Below, piece by piece: positions 1 to 12,059 of a stretch of DNA of 64,000 bases. The translations under genes and the position numbers were made by a program. The DNA is taken from the NCBI GenBank assembly GCA_006176705.1, contig QRFJ01005291.1, positions 1-64,000 on the forward strand, given 5' to 3'. Below the pieces are notes generated by a model that saw only the letters and a program-made list of their open reading frames with translations, had not been told where the DNA came from and made no database searches. The stretch's first letter is position 1. Each line of letters opens with the position of its first letter. The DNA comes from Cocos nucifera (lineage: Eukaryota > Streptophyta > Magnoliopsida > Arecales > Arecaceae).

Positions 1-566
1 CCACAGGATGCATCAACCATCTGCTTATATTGATCTCTTAAATCTTCATAGAAAGCTTGTACAATTTGCTACTTAGATAGACCATGGTGTAGGAATTTTC
101 TAAGAAATTCCTTAAGTCTTTCCCATGATTCATGAATTTATTCCCCTGGAAGCTCAGCAAATCCCATGATGGCTCGTTTCATGGTATTGGTTCATCCTAT
201 GGGATAAAATTTCTTACGGAATTCATGTTGCATCTCTGCCTATATTTGAATTGTTCTTCCTAATGTGCCAAGCCAGTACTTGGCTTTATCTTTTAATGAG
301 AAAGGAAACAAGGTCAGTCTAAGGGCATCATCAAAACAATTCTGAATTTTTATCGTAGAGCAGATTTCTAAGAATTCATCCAGATGTTTGTAAGGGTCTT
401 CATTGGTGTTCCCATAAAAAGATGGAAGCATTTGAATTATGGTCGACTTGATCTCATAGTGGCTAGTAGGGATATCAGGTTAGTGGATGCAAGTCGATGG
501 ATTGTAGGTGGAAGGAATAAAGTATTTCTTCATCTACCTAGGTGGTTCTTCACGATTTCCAGCCAT
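1..566 (-). pseudogene. gag: A1 gag, N-terminal half, broken and cut by window edge
   Basis: Gag would form the virus-like particle that packages element RNA. Read on the minus strand from an ATG at 566, the frame carries the plant Ty3/gypsy Retrotrans_gag core. Recognisable pieces are DDALRLTLFPFSLKDKAKYWL (quoted in part: RLTLFPFSL, KDKAKYWL) at about 431-240, and further on a segment ending QMVDASCG near position 1. This pattern is typical of Athila-type gag. There are in-frame stops near 532, 239, 197, 140 and 80, so no intact protein is possible. The counterpart A2 lacks this N-terminal core, so the two copies complement each other in what they preserve. Confidence 0.8.
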
Positions 567-1130
567 TTGATTATCTGGTCTTATATGAATTAGTCTTTCA
601 ATTTCAGAATTTGGTTTAACTATGTCAGGTAAAAGCAATTTTTTACCATGCATGTACTAGTGCAACTTGATATATGGTTCAAGATATATATATATATTTT
701 ATTTTATTTTATTATTATTATTTTTTAAGAAAAGTGGAGAGAAAGAAAGAAGAAGGTTCTAAAGAAAGATCCTAAGGAGTCTTAAATCTAGAGATGATAG
801 AGAGAAGAGTTAATTTGTGGTTTATGTTTGATGTTATTGAGCAAACAAGTTAGGCAATCAATCCTGACTAAGGGTTGTCTTAGGTTTAGATAGCTCCTAA
901 CTACCAAGATCACCTTCAAGCCCTCTAAGTAGAAGATCAGCCAATCAACTGGCCAAGTAAGTGTAAGGTCGATGGGAGTCCCCCCATTGCTTGCCTTAGA
1001 TACCAATTGTGCTTGATCAGGTAAGCGAATGGAATCAATTAAGTAACCACCTTACTTTAGGCCCAGTCATCCCTGAACCACTTTCCTAGATAGCAGTCAA
1101 ATTGATTAATCCTAACTTGGTTCAACTCTT
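567..1130 (-). other. A1 leader, distal part (non-coding)
   Basis: Untranslated leader between gag and the S1 insertion. It matches the A2 leader around 43740-44340 in reverse complement. No gene is seen. The last five bases (1126-1130, ctctt) are the left target duplication of S1. Confidence 0.75.
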
Positions 1131-3413
1131 TAAAGGGAAATCCTGATTTCCCGGTCCAGGTTCGTCCAGATCTTATTAGATCAAGAGATATATTTCAAAA
1201 ATTTTTTCTTGATCTCAATCAGATCTTGATATATTTCAGATCTGATTATTATTATTTTAATAAATAAAATAAAATAAGATAAATTAAATCAAATTTAATT
1301 TACCTGATTTGGGTAATCCTATTACCCTGTAGATGATCCTGATTGCAGCGGAAGGTTCTGGATCTTAGCCATGCAAGAGCCTGGCCTCTATCGGTATCCA
1401 CTCGGGTTGGATCTGGAGATCCTCTTCTTCTCTATCACACCTCCAAAAATCAGATCTGGATCTGATCTGGAGGATCTTCAAAACTCTTTTGAAGATCTGC
1501 AGTCGTCCTTTTGCAGCAGCGCAGCCTTCTTGCTTTTGATCGCCTTTCCTTGATCTGAATCGCACCAACCAAAGTCCAAAACACCTTTTGGACGTGGAGA
1601 GCAAGGAAGAGAAGAGACTATGGCATGGAGAAGGAGGGGAGAGGCAGCCTTGGGGCATGGGAAATCTCTCTTTCACTTTTACTTAGGATTAGGGTTGGGC
1701 GCAGGGTCTTATTTATAGACCTCTTGTGATCCAACTCCTCTTCCTCTCAACCAATCACAACCCTTTGTGAAATCAGATCTAAATCTGATTGGTTGGAATA
1801 GAGACCCCTGGATTCCTCCTTAGAGGGCGCCTAAGACCAGTCAAACTGGATTCTTAGTAGAACTCTGATTGGAATCCAAAAGGGAGGTGGAGTCCTTGTC
1901 CAACAAGGACTCCTAGGCGCCTCCTACTTGGGCTCACGCCACCCTTGGCGTGCGCCCTTCTCCTTGCCAGGTTCTGGCAGGGGGACAGGCCCCCACCAGC
2001 TCTCCAATAGGTGCATGACATGTGGTCAAAAGTCAAAGGGTCAATGGTCAACATTTGACCAGTCAAAGGTAGACTTTTGACCAAAGTCAAAGAACAAGAA
2101 ATGGCAGGTGACCAAAAATGGCAGGTAATGTCTTACAAATAAGACAACCTATTCTGACTTGGACAACCTCCAGTCAGACCATATGAAGGCCTCTGATTGA
2201 GCACAAACTCCTTTGGCTCAGTCAGGACAACTTATTTATGATAGTAAAAGAAGAACGTTAGGTTCAATCGAGTGCTAGCACGATTTCCTTGAACCTAATT
2301 GAATCTCATTCAGATCAATTGAACTAGATCAGTTCAATTGATGATCACCAGATTCAAACCCTTGTTTGTGTGACCCAGTTAGGTTCAGTTCTGTATGGTA
2401 ATGGGATATGTCATGATCTCTATCATAGACATCATCGAAACTCCTTTCGATGGATCAGAACTCTTCTGATTCGAACAGCTAGAATGATCGATCATCTAAA
2501 TCATTCTAATTGCTCCCAAAATCCACCAGTGACACCTAGCAGTATATGGTGGCAACCCATCAGAGCTGAATGCGAACCTCTTGGTGCAGCTACCTATGTG
2601 ATTCAGTTCTTCTATCTTGAGCCCCGATCAGATTAGGGTTAAGGTGAACTCGTCAAACCCTAGTCTCTGTCATATGATGTAATCATTCGATTCGAGTCCA
2701 ATGTGAAAATCTAAATAGAAACTCTTTCTATTATTTCACTCTACCATGGCCATGGATTTCTGGACTTGATTCTCATGATCATCATAGGGCTACTCCTCTA
2801 CCACCGAGGTAGATAGATCCCATCTTGATGCAATCCAGTTCCTACAATGAACATGTCACAGCCAACATACACCTCAGGGTTCCATATGGCTAGGAGACCG
2901 AGTAATGGTGTAGTCAAACTATAACACCCTCAAGGTGAACTGCCGATGCATCTCAGGTCAAAGAACCAGACACACTACTGCAGCATCGAGTCAGTCATTG
3001 ACGAGAAGGTAGACTTTCTAATGACTACTCGAGGTGGTCACGCTCAGTGCCCTCGTTCTCTAACGAGTACCTGTACTCTCGCTCTCGTGTCTCCACACCG
3101 TAGACTCAAGACTCATCTACTAAAGAGAAGCGATCGTACACCAACCTTCCTAATCAATCACCATTCTCGTGATGATCCTATGGTCGGGAGCTGTTTATAA
3201 GTTAATAATGATTATTCATGTCTTAAATTTTCAACTCTTGAAAATATGAATTATCATTACCATTAACTCAAAGGATGTATCATAGACACTAAATACACAG
3301 GTGTGATAGAAAATAACCAATTTTATTGATTATAGTCAAAATTACAATTTTGCCCTTAGAAGTGTATTACAAGTGTCTGCCAATTCTGGCTTCTAGGGCA
3401 CATATATCTAACA
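1131..3413 (-). mobile_element. S1: solo LTR of copia family X, minus strand
   Basis: A 2283-bp solo LTR with no internal region. Read on the minus strand it begins TGTTAGATAT at 3413 and ends in TTTA at 1131, where other copies end in TTCA, so the terminal CA has become TA. It is flanked by perfect 5-bp duplications ctctt (1126-1130 and 3414-3418). The undisturbed version of the site can be read in A2 near 43745-43760. A TATA-like TATAAATA lies at 1710-1717 (minus). The stem-loop module sits about 0.7 kb upstream of it. Solo LTRs are known to arise by recombination between the two LTRs of a full element. Confidence 0.92.
2408..2508. other. Run of four stem-loops in S1 (X-family LTR)
   Basis: Four inverted repeats follow each other. 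The first pairs ATGTC+ATGAT (2408-2417) with ATCAT+GACAT (2422-2432, one bulged A). The second pairs CATCGAAA (2433-2440) with TTTCGATG (2445-2452). The third pairs ATCAGAA (2454-2460) with TTCTGAT (2464-2470). The fourth pairs TAGAATGAT (2480-2488) with ATCATTCTA (2500-2508). The same run is found in the other X-family LTRs at 6921-7019, 36468-36568 and 57785-57889. Its function is unknown. Confidence 0.75.
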
Positions 3414-4031
3414 CTCTTAGGGTTTCTTGTCCTATTAAGCTCAAATACCCTTAAGGGTTGATGTCTAATTGATCTTAAGAGTTAACATTTGGGTTAATGC
3501 AGGATGCTGGTTGGTTGTTTATGGGCCAAGAAAGGATGATCAAATCCCTATCTTATCTTGTTTAATGGGTTGTGCCCTTAATTTGGTTTAATATGAATAT
3601 GCAAAAAAAAAAATTTGACCAAAGAGTTCTATGCAATTTAAACAAGATGCATGCAACTAATTGAATTCTGAAAGGTTTACCTTGCCTCCAGCAATCACCA
3701 AAATAAATAAATAAATAAATAAAAATAGAAAAATAAAAATAAAACTAAAATGATGGATGCTTTAAATAATTAGGATTTCTAATCTTATGATGAGATTTTT
3801 AATTAGGTTTAAGTAGGTAATTTTTAATTAATTTTAAAAAAAACAAATATTAAAAATAAGAAAAAAGATTTAGGGTTTAGGAATGATCTCACCAAATAGG
3901 ATTGAGAGTTTTGTTCATGCCGTAATCTTCTTTGTTCTTTTCTTTATATTTTTTTCCTAAAAAATATATAAGAAAAATAATTAGTAGGTAATAAAAAATC
4001 AGAGAAATGAAAAAATTTTAATTTTTATGCC
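3414..4031 (-). other. A1 leader, proximal part (non-coding)
   Basis: Leader between the S1 insertion and the primer site. It is A/T-rich and matches 43054-43740 of A2 in reverse complement, including the block reading ggtgattgctggaggcaagg on the element strand. It starts with the right copy of the S1 target duplication (3414-3418). No coding potential is seen. Confidence 0.75.
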
Positions 4032-4049
4032 TCTTCGATAATGGTGCCA
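4032..4049 (-). promoter_or_regulatory. A1 primer-binding site, decayed
   Basis: On the element strand it reads TGGCACCATTATCGAAGA, six bases inside the LTR. The intact tRNA-Asp type site would be TGGCGCCGTTGCCGGGGA. All six differences are G to A or C to T transitions, as expected from cytosine deamination. The position and 6-bp spacer match A2 exactly. Confidence 0.8.
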
Positions 4050-4055
4050 AAAACT

Positions 4056-5710
4056 TCATAAGATCATGATGTTATCATTAAGACACCATATTTATTAGTT
4101 TAAATTTAATTTTTTATTTTTTTAAATTAATTAAAAATTATGAAGAAAGTAGTGAGTCAGATCGAATCCACAGAGAGGCAATGATTTAATTCTAAAATTT
4201 TTAATTTTTTAATTTTTATTTTTTAAATGAAAAGAAAAGAAGGGTTTTTGAAAATTAAATTCAAAAAATAGATTTATAAATAAAAGTAAAATTTAAATTA
4301 TGCAAAAATAAATTTGGTACTAAGATCCACTATTTAGATCTTAGCAGCTACTTGCAATAAAATTAAAGAGCAATAAAGAATAATTAATTTAAAGAGCTAG
4401 AATTGAAAAAAATAATAAATCTTTCTTTATTAAAACTTAAATCTAGAATTTAAATATGAAAAATTTAAAAAAAAAAGAAAGAGAAAAGAAAACTAGAAGA
4501 AGATCGCAGATCAGCATAGGTATGAAGATGGCGTAGAAGACTGGCTCTTCTTCTCGGCACTGTAGCTTTGAAGCAACCTTCAACCCCGAGCTTGGCTTCC
4601 ACCCTGTACCTTGGCTTTCCTTCCATCAGATTTCTCTATTCTAGAGGCCTGGGCTCCTTTTTATAGAGCTAAGAGGGGTGGAGGATTTTCTTCTAGGCAA
4701 TGTGGGACTAATAACCTTTTTAATCTTCAAAATACGTAAAAAAATGAATAGAATTTGGATAAAAAAGAGTCCTGAACAAATTTTGGAAGGTTTGATGAAA
4801 TCCAGCCATTCAATAGGAATTCAATGGGCCAAAAATCATCAAAATCGGATGCGTAGCAGCCTAGATTAGGTCGAATTAAATTTTGGCCATTGATCATGCA
4901 TTGATGGAGAAAATCTAACCACTGATCATGCGTCTTGATTACCATTGGGAGCGTTTTGGACCATTGGATTGTCCCCTAGATTGTGCACTACCATTGGATG
5001 GCGATCCGCTGAAGTCTGAAGCTGAATCAAATCCAAAAACAACCACAGTCATTTGATCTTGACCGCAAGCTACCGCAGTCGTTCGATCGCGTAATTACTG
5101 TTCCGATGGACCGCGTGGATCAACTACACCACACACTATAGCCAATCAATGCTTCTATTATCGAGTGAAAAGACCAAAATGCTCCATGAGCCATGATAGA
5201 TTTTCTATGAATCCTTTAAGGGTCTAGATCCACCACGTGTCGCATCATGATTCACCAGTTTCTGTTGAGCTGACGGTCCATGCCTGGATCGTGGACCAGC
5301 TGATGACTTCCGCGGTTGAGTCGGCTTGTGTGACTGGCTTGGCATGCTGGCTTGTCGGCTTGGCTCAGCGTATTTGGATGCACCGACTGATATGGCATAG
5401 TGGCTTGAGCTGGTTGAGCCGTATGTTATTATTATTATTATTATTTTATTTATTTATTATTTTATTTCTTTAAAAATTCATATCTTCTTCATTTTAGCTC
5501 CATTTTATTTTAAACTTATTTCGTTATGATAAAAAAAATGAGCTCTTTCCATTGATTATAAAATTTTATTTTTTATTTTTTATTATTTTATTATTTATTT
5601 TTTAATTAATAAAATTTTAATTTCTTAAAAATATATATAAATTGATCATTAATTAATATGAATTAATTAATAAATTAATATTTTTATTGGTGAATTTATG
5701 ATATTTATCA
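4056..5710 (-). repeat. A1 5' LTR (1655 bp)
   Basis: Read on the minus strand it starts TGATAAATATCATAAATTC at 5710 and ends CTTATGA at 4056, in the same register as the A2 LTRs, which end CCTATCA. It holds a TATA-like box (minus, CTTTTTATA on the plus strand at 4657-4665). It also has a block rich in GGCTTG/GAGCC words around 5330-5430. Confidence 0.88.
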
Positions 5711-7920
5711 AATATTTTAAAAAAAATTTAAAAATTTTAATCAAATCTGAGATATCTTGGATCTAATCCTATAGATCTGATATTAAAACTAAAAAAAATT
5801 AAAATTAAATCTAATTTAATTTTCTTACCTTGGTTGGGTAAATAGCTTTTATCCTATCGATGATCTATTATCACCTGGGATTCTAGATATAACCACGTAA
5901 TTGCCTAGCCTCTACTAGAGTCCACTCAGGCTGGATTTAGACATTCTCTTCTTATGGATCTAATTTTAAAGGATTAGAGCTGGATTTGATTTGTGAAGCC
6001 TTTAAATAAACTTTAAAGGCAGCACCCTATCTCTTGATCTAGATCGCCTTGTCTAATTTTATCATCAGCTTTTCTCAACTTTTGATGATTGAAATCTCAC
6101 CAACTCTGGTGTGGACATGGAGAAGAGAGGGAGGAGCTCCAGATGGGGCATGGAGGAGGTATATGGTGGCAGCATATGGGCGTGGTGATCAAAAAATTAA
6201 AGTCCTAGGGTGCAGGATCTTTAAATAGACTCCTACTCCACCTTAGAGTCCCATTTCATCAAGCAATCAAATTGCTTGATAACTTAGGACTCTAGAGCTG
6301 ATAGCCACCATCCCCAATCTAATTTCTATCAGGTTTGGTGGACCAAAAACATCTCTAAAGGAGGTGGCATGAAGGGATAAGGAAGAGTCCAGGGTGCCTA
6401 GGGCTCTTCCCTCAAGAATTTGATTCAAATTAAACTCTATCTTAACCTAATCTACGCACCTCCAAAAATTATCAAATCTGGGTCACTCATAGCATGACTC
6501 AAGCTCAATCACATAGCCAAAAATCAAATGAAAAGAGTTCCCAAAAAATTTTCTAGAAGGCTCTGATCCTATGACTCTCAATTCTCTTAATTGGGTCAAC
6601 TATTGACCCTAGTCCAATTGTATTTCAAAATGGATTTATTTCTAAAATTAATCTGACCTGGACAAGTTTTAGCTAGATGAAAATAAATCTCTTTATAATC
6701 TAAAAATAAGTCAAATCAAATTTGACTCAATCGAGATAGATCAGAAAAACTACAGAAGGAGAATGTCAAGCTCAATCGTGTGCTAGCACGATTTTCTTGA
6801 ACCTGATTGGATCTAATCTAAATCAATCAAACTGTGTTAGCACTATTGATCACATCTAGATCTAAACTCTTATTTATGTGAGCCAGTTAGATTCAATTCC
6901 ATATGGTAATGAGATATATCATGATCTCTATCATCGACATTATCGAAACATCTTTCGATGGACCAAAACTTTTCTAATTCACATAATTAGAATGATCGAT
7001 TATCAAGATCATTCTAATTGCTTCCAAAATCCACTAGTGATACCTAGTAGTATATGGTGGCAACTCATCAGAACTAAAAGTGAACCTCTCGATGTAGCTA
7101 TTTGTGTGATTGGGTTCTTCTATCTTGAGCTCTGATAAGATTAGGATTAAGGTAAATTCGTCAAACCCAACATCTATCATATGAATTAATCATTCGATTC
7201 GAGTCTGATGTGAAAACCTAATAGAAACTCTTTCTATCATCTTCACACTATCATGGCCATGGGCTTAAGGCTTCAATCTCATGATCATCATAGAGCTACT
7301 CCTCATCTACTGAGGTAGATAGATCTCCTATTGGTGTAATCCAATTCTTACAATGAATATGCTATAGCTAACATACACCTCAGGATTTTGAATGGCTAGG
7401 AGACCGAGTTATGGTATAGTCAAACTATAACAACCTTATGATGAACTATTGATGCGTCTCAGGTTAAAGAACCAAACACACTACTGCAGTATCGAGCCAG
7501 TCATTGATGACAAGGTAGACTCCCTTATGACTGCTCAAGGTGGTCACTCTCAGTGCTCTCATTCTCTAACGAGTACCTATACTCTCATTTCAATGTCTCT
7601 ATACCATAGACTCAAGACTCATTTATTCTAAGAAAGCAATCATAGACCAACCTTCTAAATCGATTATCATCCTTATGATGATCCTATGGTCAGGAGCAAT
7701 TTATGAGTTAATTATGAAAATTCATGTCTAAAATTTTCAACTCTTGAAAATATGAATTTTCATTACCATTAACTCATGGGATGTATCACAGACACTTTAA
7801 ATACACACATTGGCATAGAAAATAATTTTTTTATTAATTTATATTCAAAATTATAAAATTATCCTTAGAAGTGTATTACAAATGTTTAGCCAATCTGGCT
7901 TCTAGGGCACATATCTAACA
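5711..7920 (-). repeat. X 3' LTR, lacking its last ~57 bp
   Basis: It begins TGTTAGATATGTGCCCTAG (minus) at 7920, next to a polypurine tract. It is collinear with the X 5' LTR but stops short at 5711, where A1 begins. The missing end is presumably on the far side of A1, outside the window. Confidence 0.88.
6921..7019. other. Stem-loop run in X 3' LTR
   Basis: Three clear stems are in the same order as in S1: ATGAT/ATCAT (6921-6934), ATCGAAA/TTTCGAT (6942-6959) and a perfect 13-bp stem pairing AATTAGAATGATC (6985-6997) with GATCATTCTAATT (7007-7019) over a 9-base loop. The ATCAGAA/TTCTGAT stem is degraded here. Confidence 0.7.
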
Positions 7921-8390
7921 AACTCCCACTTGACCTAAAGTCAACTGGCTACAAATCAAAATCCCATCTTCTCAAGGTGGGCTTCGATCTTCTACTATCC
8001 CAATGACTTCATTAGTAGGTCAACCATATTATCTGCGGTGTCAACTGTCTTGATCTCGACGTATCCCTTCTTGAGGTAATCCTAGATTAGACTAAATTAT
8101 CACTCGATGTGCTTGAATTTTTTATGAGACCTCGGCTCCTTAGCAAGGGCTATGATGCTATTATTATCACAGTATAGAGGGACGGCATCCGATGACATCA
8201 CTTTGAGTTCTATGGCAAACTTTTTGTATCAGAACACATCCTTCATAGCTTTTGATGCAATGATGTATTCTGCTTCCATGGTAGAATCTGCTATCACCAT
8301 CTACTTGGAACTCTTCAACATCATTGCACACAAACAGACTTTCAGATGTTGATTTTTGATTATCTATGTCGGACATAAAATTCGAGTTTG
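7921..8390 (-). pseudogene. pol: X RNase H domain, broken
   Basis: RNase H removes element RNA from the RNA/DNA hybrid during reverse transcription. Minus-strand reading gives the copia motifs ADSTMEAEYI (8261-8293), with the catalytic Glu, and YCDN with the catalytic Asp (around 8166-8174), followed by AKEPRSHKK. A polypurine tract leads into the 3' LTR at 7920. Stops occur in the C-terminal part. Confidence 0.8.
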
Positions 8391-9560
8391 TATACCTCTA
8401 GACCTAGAGTTCTCCATTACCAATGATTAGAAACATATCTTTAGTCCTTCTCAAGTACTTAAGGATGCATTTCATAGAAGTCCAGTGCTCTTCACCAACA
8501 TTCGATTGATACCTACTCGTGATACTCACAGCATGGGCAATATTAGGTCATGTACGTAGCATGGCATACATGAGACTCCCTATTGTCGAAGCATAAGGGA
8601 TCTTGCTTATACGTTCAATCTCCTTGGTGTGCTAGGGCACATCTTCTTAGAGAGATGAATGCCATGTCTAAAAGGTACTAGACCTCCTTTGGAGTTTTTC
8701 ATACTAAACCTCTTTAGCACCTCCTCTATGTACATCTTCTGTGAAAGTCTTAGCATCCTATTCGATCTATCTCTATAGACATTAATTTCAAGAATAAAGG
8801 ATGCTTCTTCTAGGTCTTTCATAAAGAACTCTTTAAACAACCATATTTTAATCATGGTCAACATGGGAATATCATCCATGTACAGTAAGAGAAAGATAAC
8901 AACACTTCCACTAACTTTTTTGAAAATACATAGCTCCTTCTCATTTTTTATGAAACCAAATAATTTGATCACATCATTAAAATGAGCATTCTAGCTTCGA
9001 GATGCTTGGTTGAGTCCATATATGGACCTTTGCAGCTTGCACACCTTGTGATCACCATCACTAGATGTGAATTCAAGCGGTTGTTCTATACAGATATCTT
9101 TCTCAAGATATTCATTTAAGAATACCATTTTCATGTCCGTCTGCTATATTTCATAATTGAAATAAGCAGCAACAACAAGTAATGTGTGGATGGAATTAAG
9201 CATGGCTACTGGCGAAAAGGTATCTTGATAGTCAATGCCTTCGTACTGACTATATCCTTTCATTATGAGCCTAGCTTTGAATGTCTCTACATTTTTATCA
9301 ACATCTATCTTTCTCTTGAAGATCCATTAACACCTAATAGGTATTATAACTTCAGATGGATCTATCAAGGTTCAGACTTGGTTTGAGCGCATTGAGTCAA
9401 TTTCTAATCTCATTACCTCTAACCATTTCTCAGAGTTGATATCTGATATCACCTCATCATAGGTGTTAGGATCATCACCATGAACCCCATTTTTCGTGAG
9501 AAATATTTTCTCTACATTCTCTGAAATAGTACCTAAGTACCTTTCAAGAGGATCAAAAAT
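8391..9560 (-). pseudogene. pol: X reverse transcriptase domain, broken
   Basis: This is the RNA-dependent DNA polymerase of copia X. The active-site box LLLYMDDI lies at about 8871-8882 (YMDD intact). It is followed by KDLEEASFILEI, YRDRSNRM and SMKNSKGGL, a C-terminal RT pattern of copia elements. Upstream pieces such as IYGLNQASRS and the SPVAM block (about 9120-9250) are in the expected order. The longest open stretch is 8972-8607. Several stops and frame changes break the rest. Confidence 0.85.
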
Positions 9561-10280
9561 TCTAGTTGATTTTTGAGGTGGAGGATGTAGTATTTAGACT
9601 GGCTCAATCTGATTGGGTTCTATATATTTCTTAGCTCGTTGCTCTTGGAAGACTTTCTCCTTGAGCTTGATCTGTCTTTTGCTGCCACCATCTTGAATAA
9701 ATTATTTTTCAAAAAAAAATGGCATGTTGACTCATAATCACATTATGGTCTTCTAGAAGATAGAAATAATATCCTAACAACTCTTTAGGATATCCAATGA
9801 ATCGAGCTCTAAAGAATCTAGATTCTAACTTATTCACCTACTGTCTCTTGACATGAGCCAGACAATCCTAAATTTTGAGGTGACTCAGACTTGGTTTATT
9901 ACCATGCCATATCTCATACAATATGGTAGGAACAATTTTAGAAGAAATCTATTCAATAAATATATAGTAGTCATTAGACTATGTTCCTAAAAAAAATTAG
10001 GAAGGTCCATGAAGCTCATCTTGGATCGGACCATATCTAATAGGATCCAATTTTTTATTCTAAAATTCCATTAAGTTGAGGCATTCTAGATGGAGTCCAT
10101 TATGAGACTATGCCATTATCCTTAAGATAGTCTAAAAATTTTTGACTAAGATATTCACCTCCTCGATCTGATCAAAGAATCTTAATGGATTTTTCTATTT
10201 ATTTTTTTACTTTGAGTCTAAATTTTTTAAACTTTTCAAAGGCTTATAGACTTTTGTGGCATCAAATACACATACCCGTA
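9561..10280 (-). pseudogene. pol: X integrase, C-terminal part, broken and split by Y
   Basis: Minus-strand reading gives the copia integrase C-terminal pattern (FIGYPKELLGYYFY region around 9750-9830, ILYEIWHGNKPSL around 9870-9930) and the linker to RT. Integrase inserts the cDNA into the genome. The reading frame meets Y at 10281 and resumes at 18332. Confidence 0.8.
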
Positions 10281-10835
10281 TGTTGATCCCATGGTTGATT
10301 TTTATGATTGTCAATCTTTGAGTGTTTAAGTATTTAACCATATATTTTAAGAGTGGATGTAGGTCTTTCCAGGTATTCAAATTGAAGAAATTAATCTAAA
10401 AGAAGATCCAAACAAAAATCACCAAATCAAGAGCTTCAAGAAAGTTAAATTGATAAAGATGCTTGAAGAAGGGCAAAATCATAATTTCATTAAGTTAGAG
10501 ATCAAAAAAATATTTTTCATCTTAAGAGCATTAGAGAATATTTCAAAATCTTTAGAGGCAATTTAGAAGATTTTAGAAGTTGAATTGATAAAGATACTTG
10601 AAGAAGGTCAAAGCTGTCATTTCATCAAGTTGGAGATCAAGATAATATTTTTCAGAAGCTTCAAGAATATTAGAGAAGAATTTGAAACTTTTGGAGATAA
10701 TTTGGAAAGATTCAAAAGTCAAAAAATGAATCGAAACAAGTTTGGGCAAAAGAGGGTGACCCCTAGGTTATTCCATTTTGATTTAGAGTGAATGGCACGT
10801 TGGCACGTAGAGCTGGAATCTACATGCTGAAAAGG

Positions 10836-10929
10836 GGTGACCTATGGGGCGCCCCATGGAAAAAGAGGTGACCTATGGGGCGCCCCTGCCCATGGAAAAA
10901 GAGGTGACCTATGGGGCGCCCCTTGCAAG
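10836..10929 (+). repeat. Three tandem units with palindrome GGGGCGCCCC
   Basis: Units of 31 and 36 bp each carry GTGACCTATGGGGCGCCCC. The perfect 10-bp palindrome is at 10846-10855, 10877-10886 and 10913-10922. A reverse-oriented copy of the flanking word (CGACCCATAGGTCAC) lies at 10982-10996. The 3' LTR has two decayed units (17237-17290). Confidence 0.85.
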
Positions 10930-11082
10930 TTCTATACACAAAATCATAGAATACTATTTTTCTCGTCTATTACCAAAGGAACGACCCATAGGTCACTCCC
11001 TGTAGGTTCTATACACAAAATCATAGAATACTATTTTTCTCACCTATTACCAAAGGAACGAGCTAAGGGACACCCCCTGTGA
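10929..11082 (+). repeat. 77-bp tandem duplication in Y 5' LTR
   Basis: Two near-identical copies start with gttctatacacaaaatcata at 10929 and 11006. The 3' LTR carries one copy (around 17296-17370). Confidence 0.85.
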
Positions 11083-11197
11083 TGAAAAATCCTATAATGG
11101 CTAGTTTTTTTCTCTATTTTTGATGCATTTAATGCCTAATAAAAGCTCTTCAATGGCTCTAAATATTTACTATTCATCCTCCAACATTGATTAAAGG

Positions 11198-11205
11198 TAT
11201 AAAAG
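11198..11205 (+). promoter_or_regulatory. TATA box of Y 5' LTR
   Basis: TATAAAAG downstream of the palindrome array. The 3' LTR has the same word at 17486-17493. This would be the U3 promoter of the element. Confidence 0.6.
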
Positions 11206-12042
11206 GCTAGAGATTCAATTGAAAAATAAGAGAAGAGGATTTGAAAGAGAAATCATCATTTCTTGGAGGGAATATTGAATATCATTGAAAAGAGAAAGAA
11301 TATAGAGGAACCAAGCTTCAAAATCAAAGGACTTTCAAGAGAAACTATCTCTACCATCTTCCACATCCTCTCAAGCATCAAGAAGAGAAGTTGAAGCATC
11401 ATTTTAGCAATCCAACAGCAACTTCTTCAAGCTTCAAAGAGTTCTAATTTTTATCTTTTGCTTTGTGCAGAAACTTATACTTGTATTTTTTGTTTCTTTA
11501 CAAGTTTCTTTAGAGAAAAGAAACTTAGGATTTAGACTAGTCCAATCCCATAATTAGACATTGTATTGGTTTTAATTAGTTAGCCTAGAAAATCAATTGG
11601 GTTGTTGCTGAACCCGAAAAACTAATAGTGCAAGGTTTTGGTTGGTGCTCCTATGAAAACCAACTGAATTTATTTATGAGCTCATGAAAACAAACACACT
11701 GTAATCAAGAAAAGATTATAGTAAAAATTTCAAGAAAAGCATAGGGAGTGAATGTAGGAGCGGATTGCTCCAAACCACTATAAACTTTGAGTGTTTATGA
11801 TTGTGTTCTTCATTTTCTTGCTTTACTTTTCTTTACTTCTTGCTTTATTTATATTACTACTTATTTAGGTTAGCCATAATTCTTGCATAGTTTCATACAC
11901 ATTTGATTCTACTACATACACTATATAATCATATCAAGCTAAATTAATTTAAGCATATATTTGATTAGATTTCAGATTTGGCCAAAATTTTTTATAACCC
12001 AATTCCTCCCTCCCCTCTTGGGTTGCAACCTTTGGACAACAG

Positions 12043-12054
12043 TGGTATCAGAGT
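12043..12054 (+). promoter_or_regulatory. Y primer-binding site (tRNA-iMet type)
   Basis: TGGTATCAGAGT, one base after the LTR end. It has one mismatch at the last base to the copia consensus TGGTATCAGAGC. Confidence 0.85.
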
Positions 12055-12059
12055 AGATG

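Larger units (their letters stand above)
1..5710 (-). mobile_element. A1: Athila-like Ty3/gypsy retrotransposon, partial, minus strand
   Basis: From right to left the element shows its 5' LTR (4056-5710), a decayed tRNA-Asp type primer site (4032-4049), a leader and the start of gag, then runs off the left window edge. The leader and LTR match element A2 (41426-48555) in reverse complement over long stretches, which defines the LTR limits. Solo LTR S1 interrupts the leader. The right end abuts X-family LTR sequence that lacks about 57 bp of its normal terminus, so A1 inserted near the end of the X 3' LTR. The other LTR and the second target duplication lie outside the window. The lineage call rests on the gag core and the primer site. 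Confidence 0.85.
10281..12041 (+). repeat. Y 5' LTR (1761 bp)
   Basis: It begins TGTTGATCCCATGG and ends TTTGGACAACA just before the primer site. It is 113 bp longer than the 3' LTR. That difference equals one extra 36-bp palindrome unit plus one extra 77-bp unit (see the two repeats inside), although compensating small indels cannot be excluded by eye. Confidence 0.9.
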
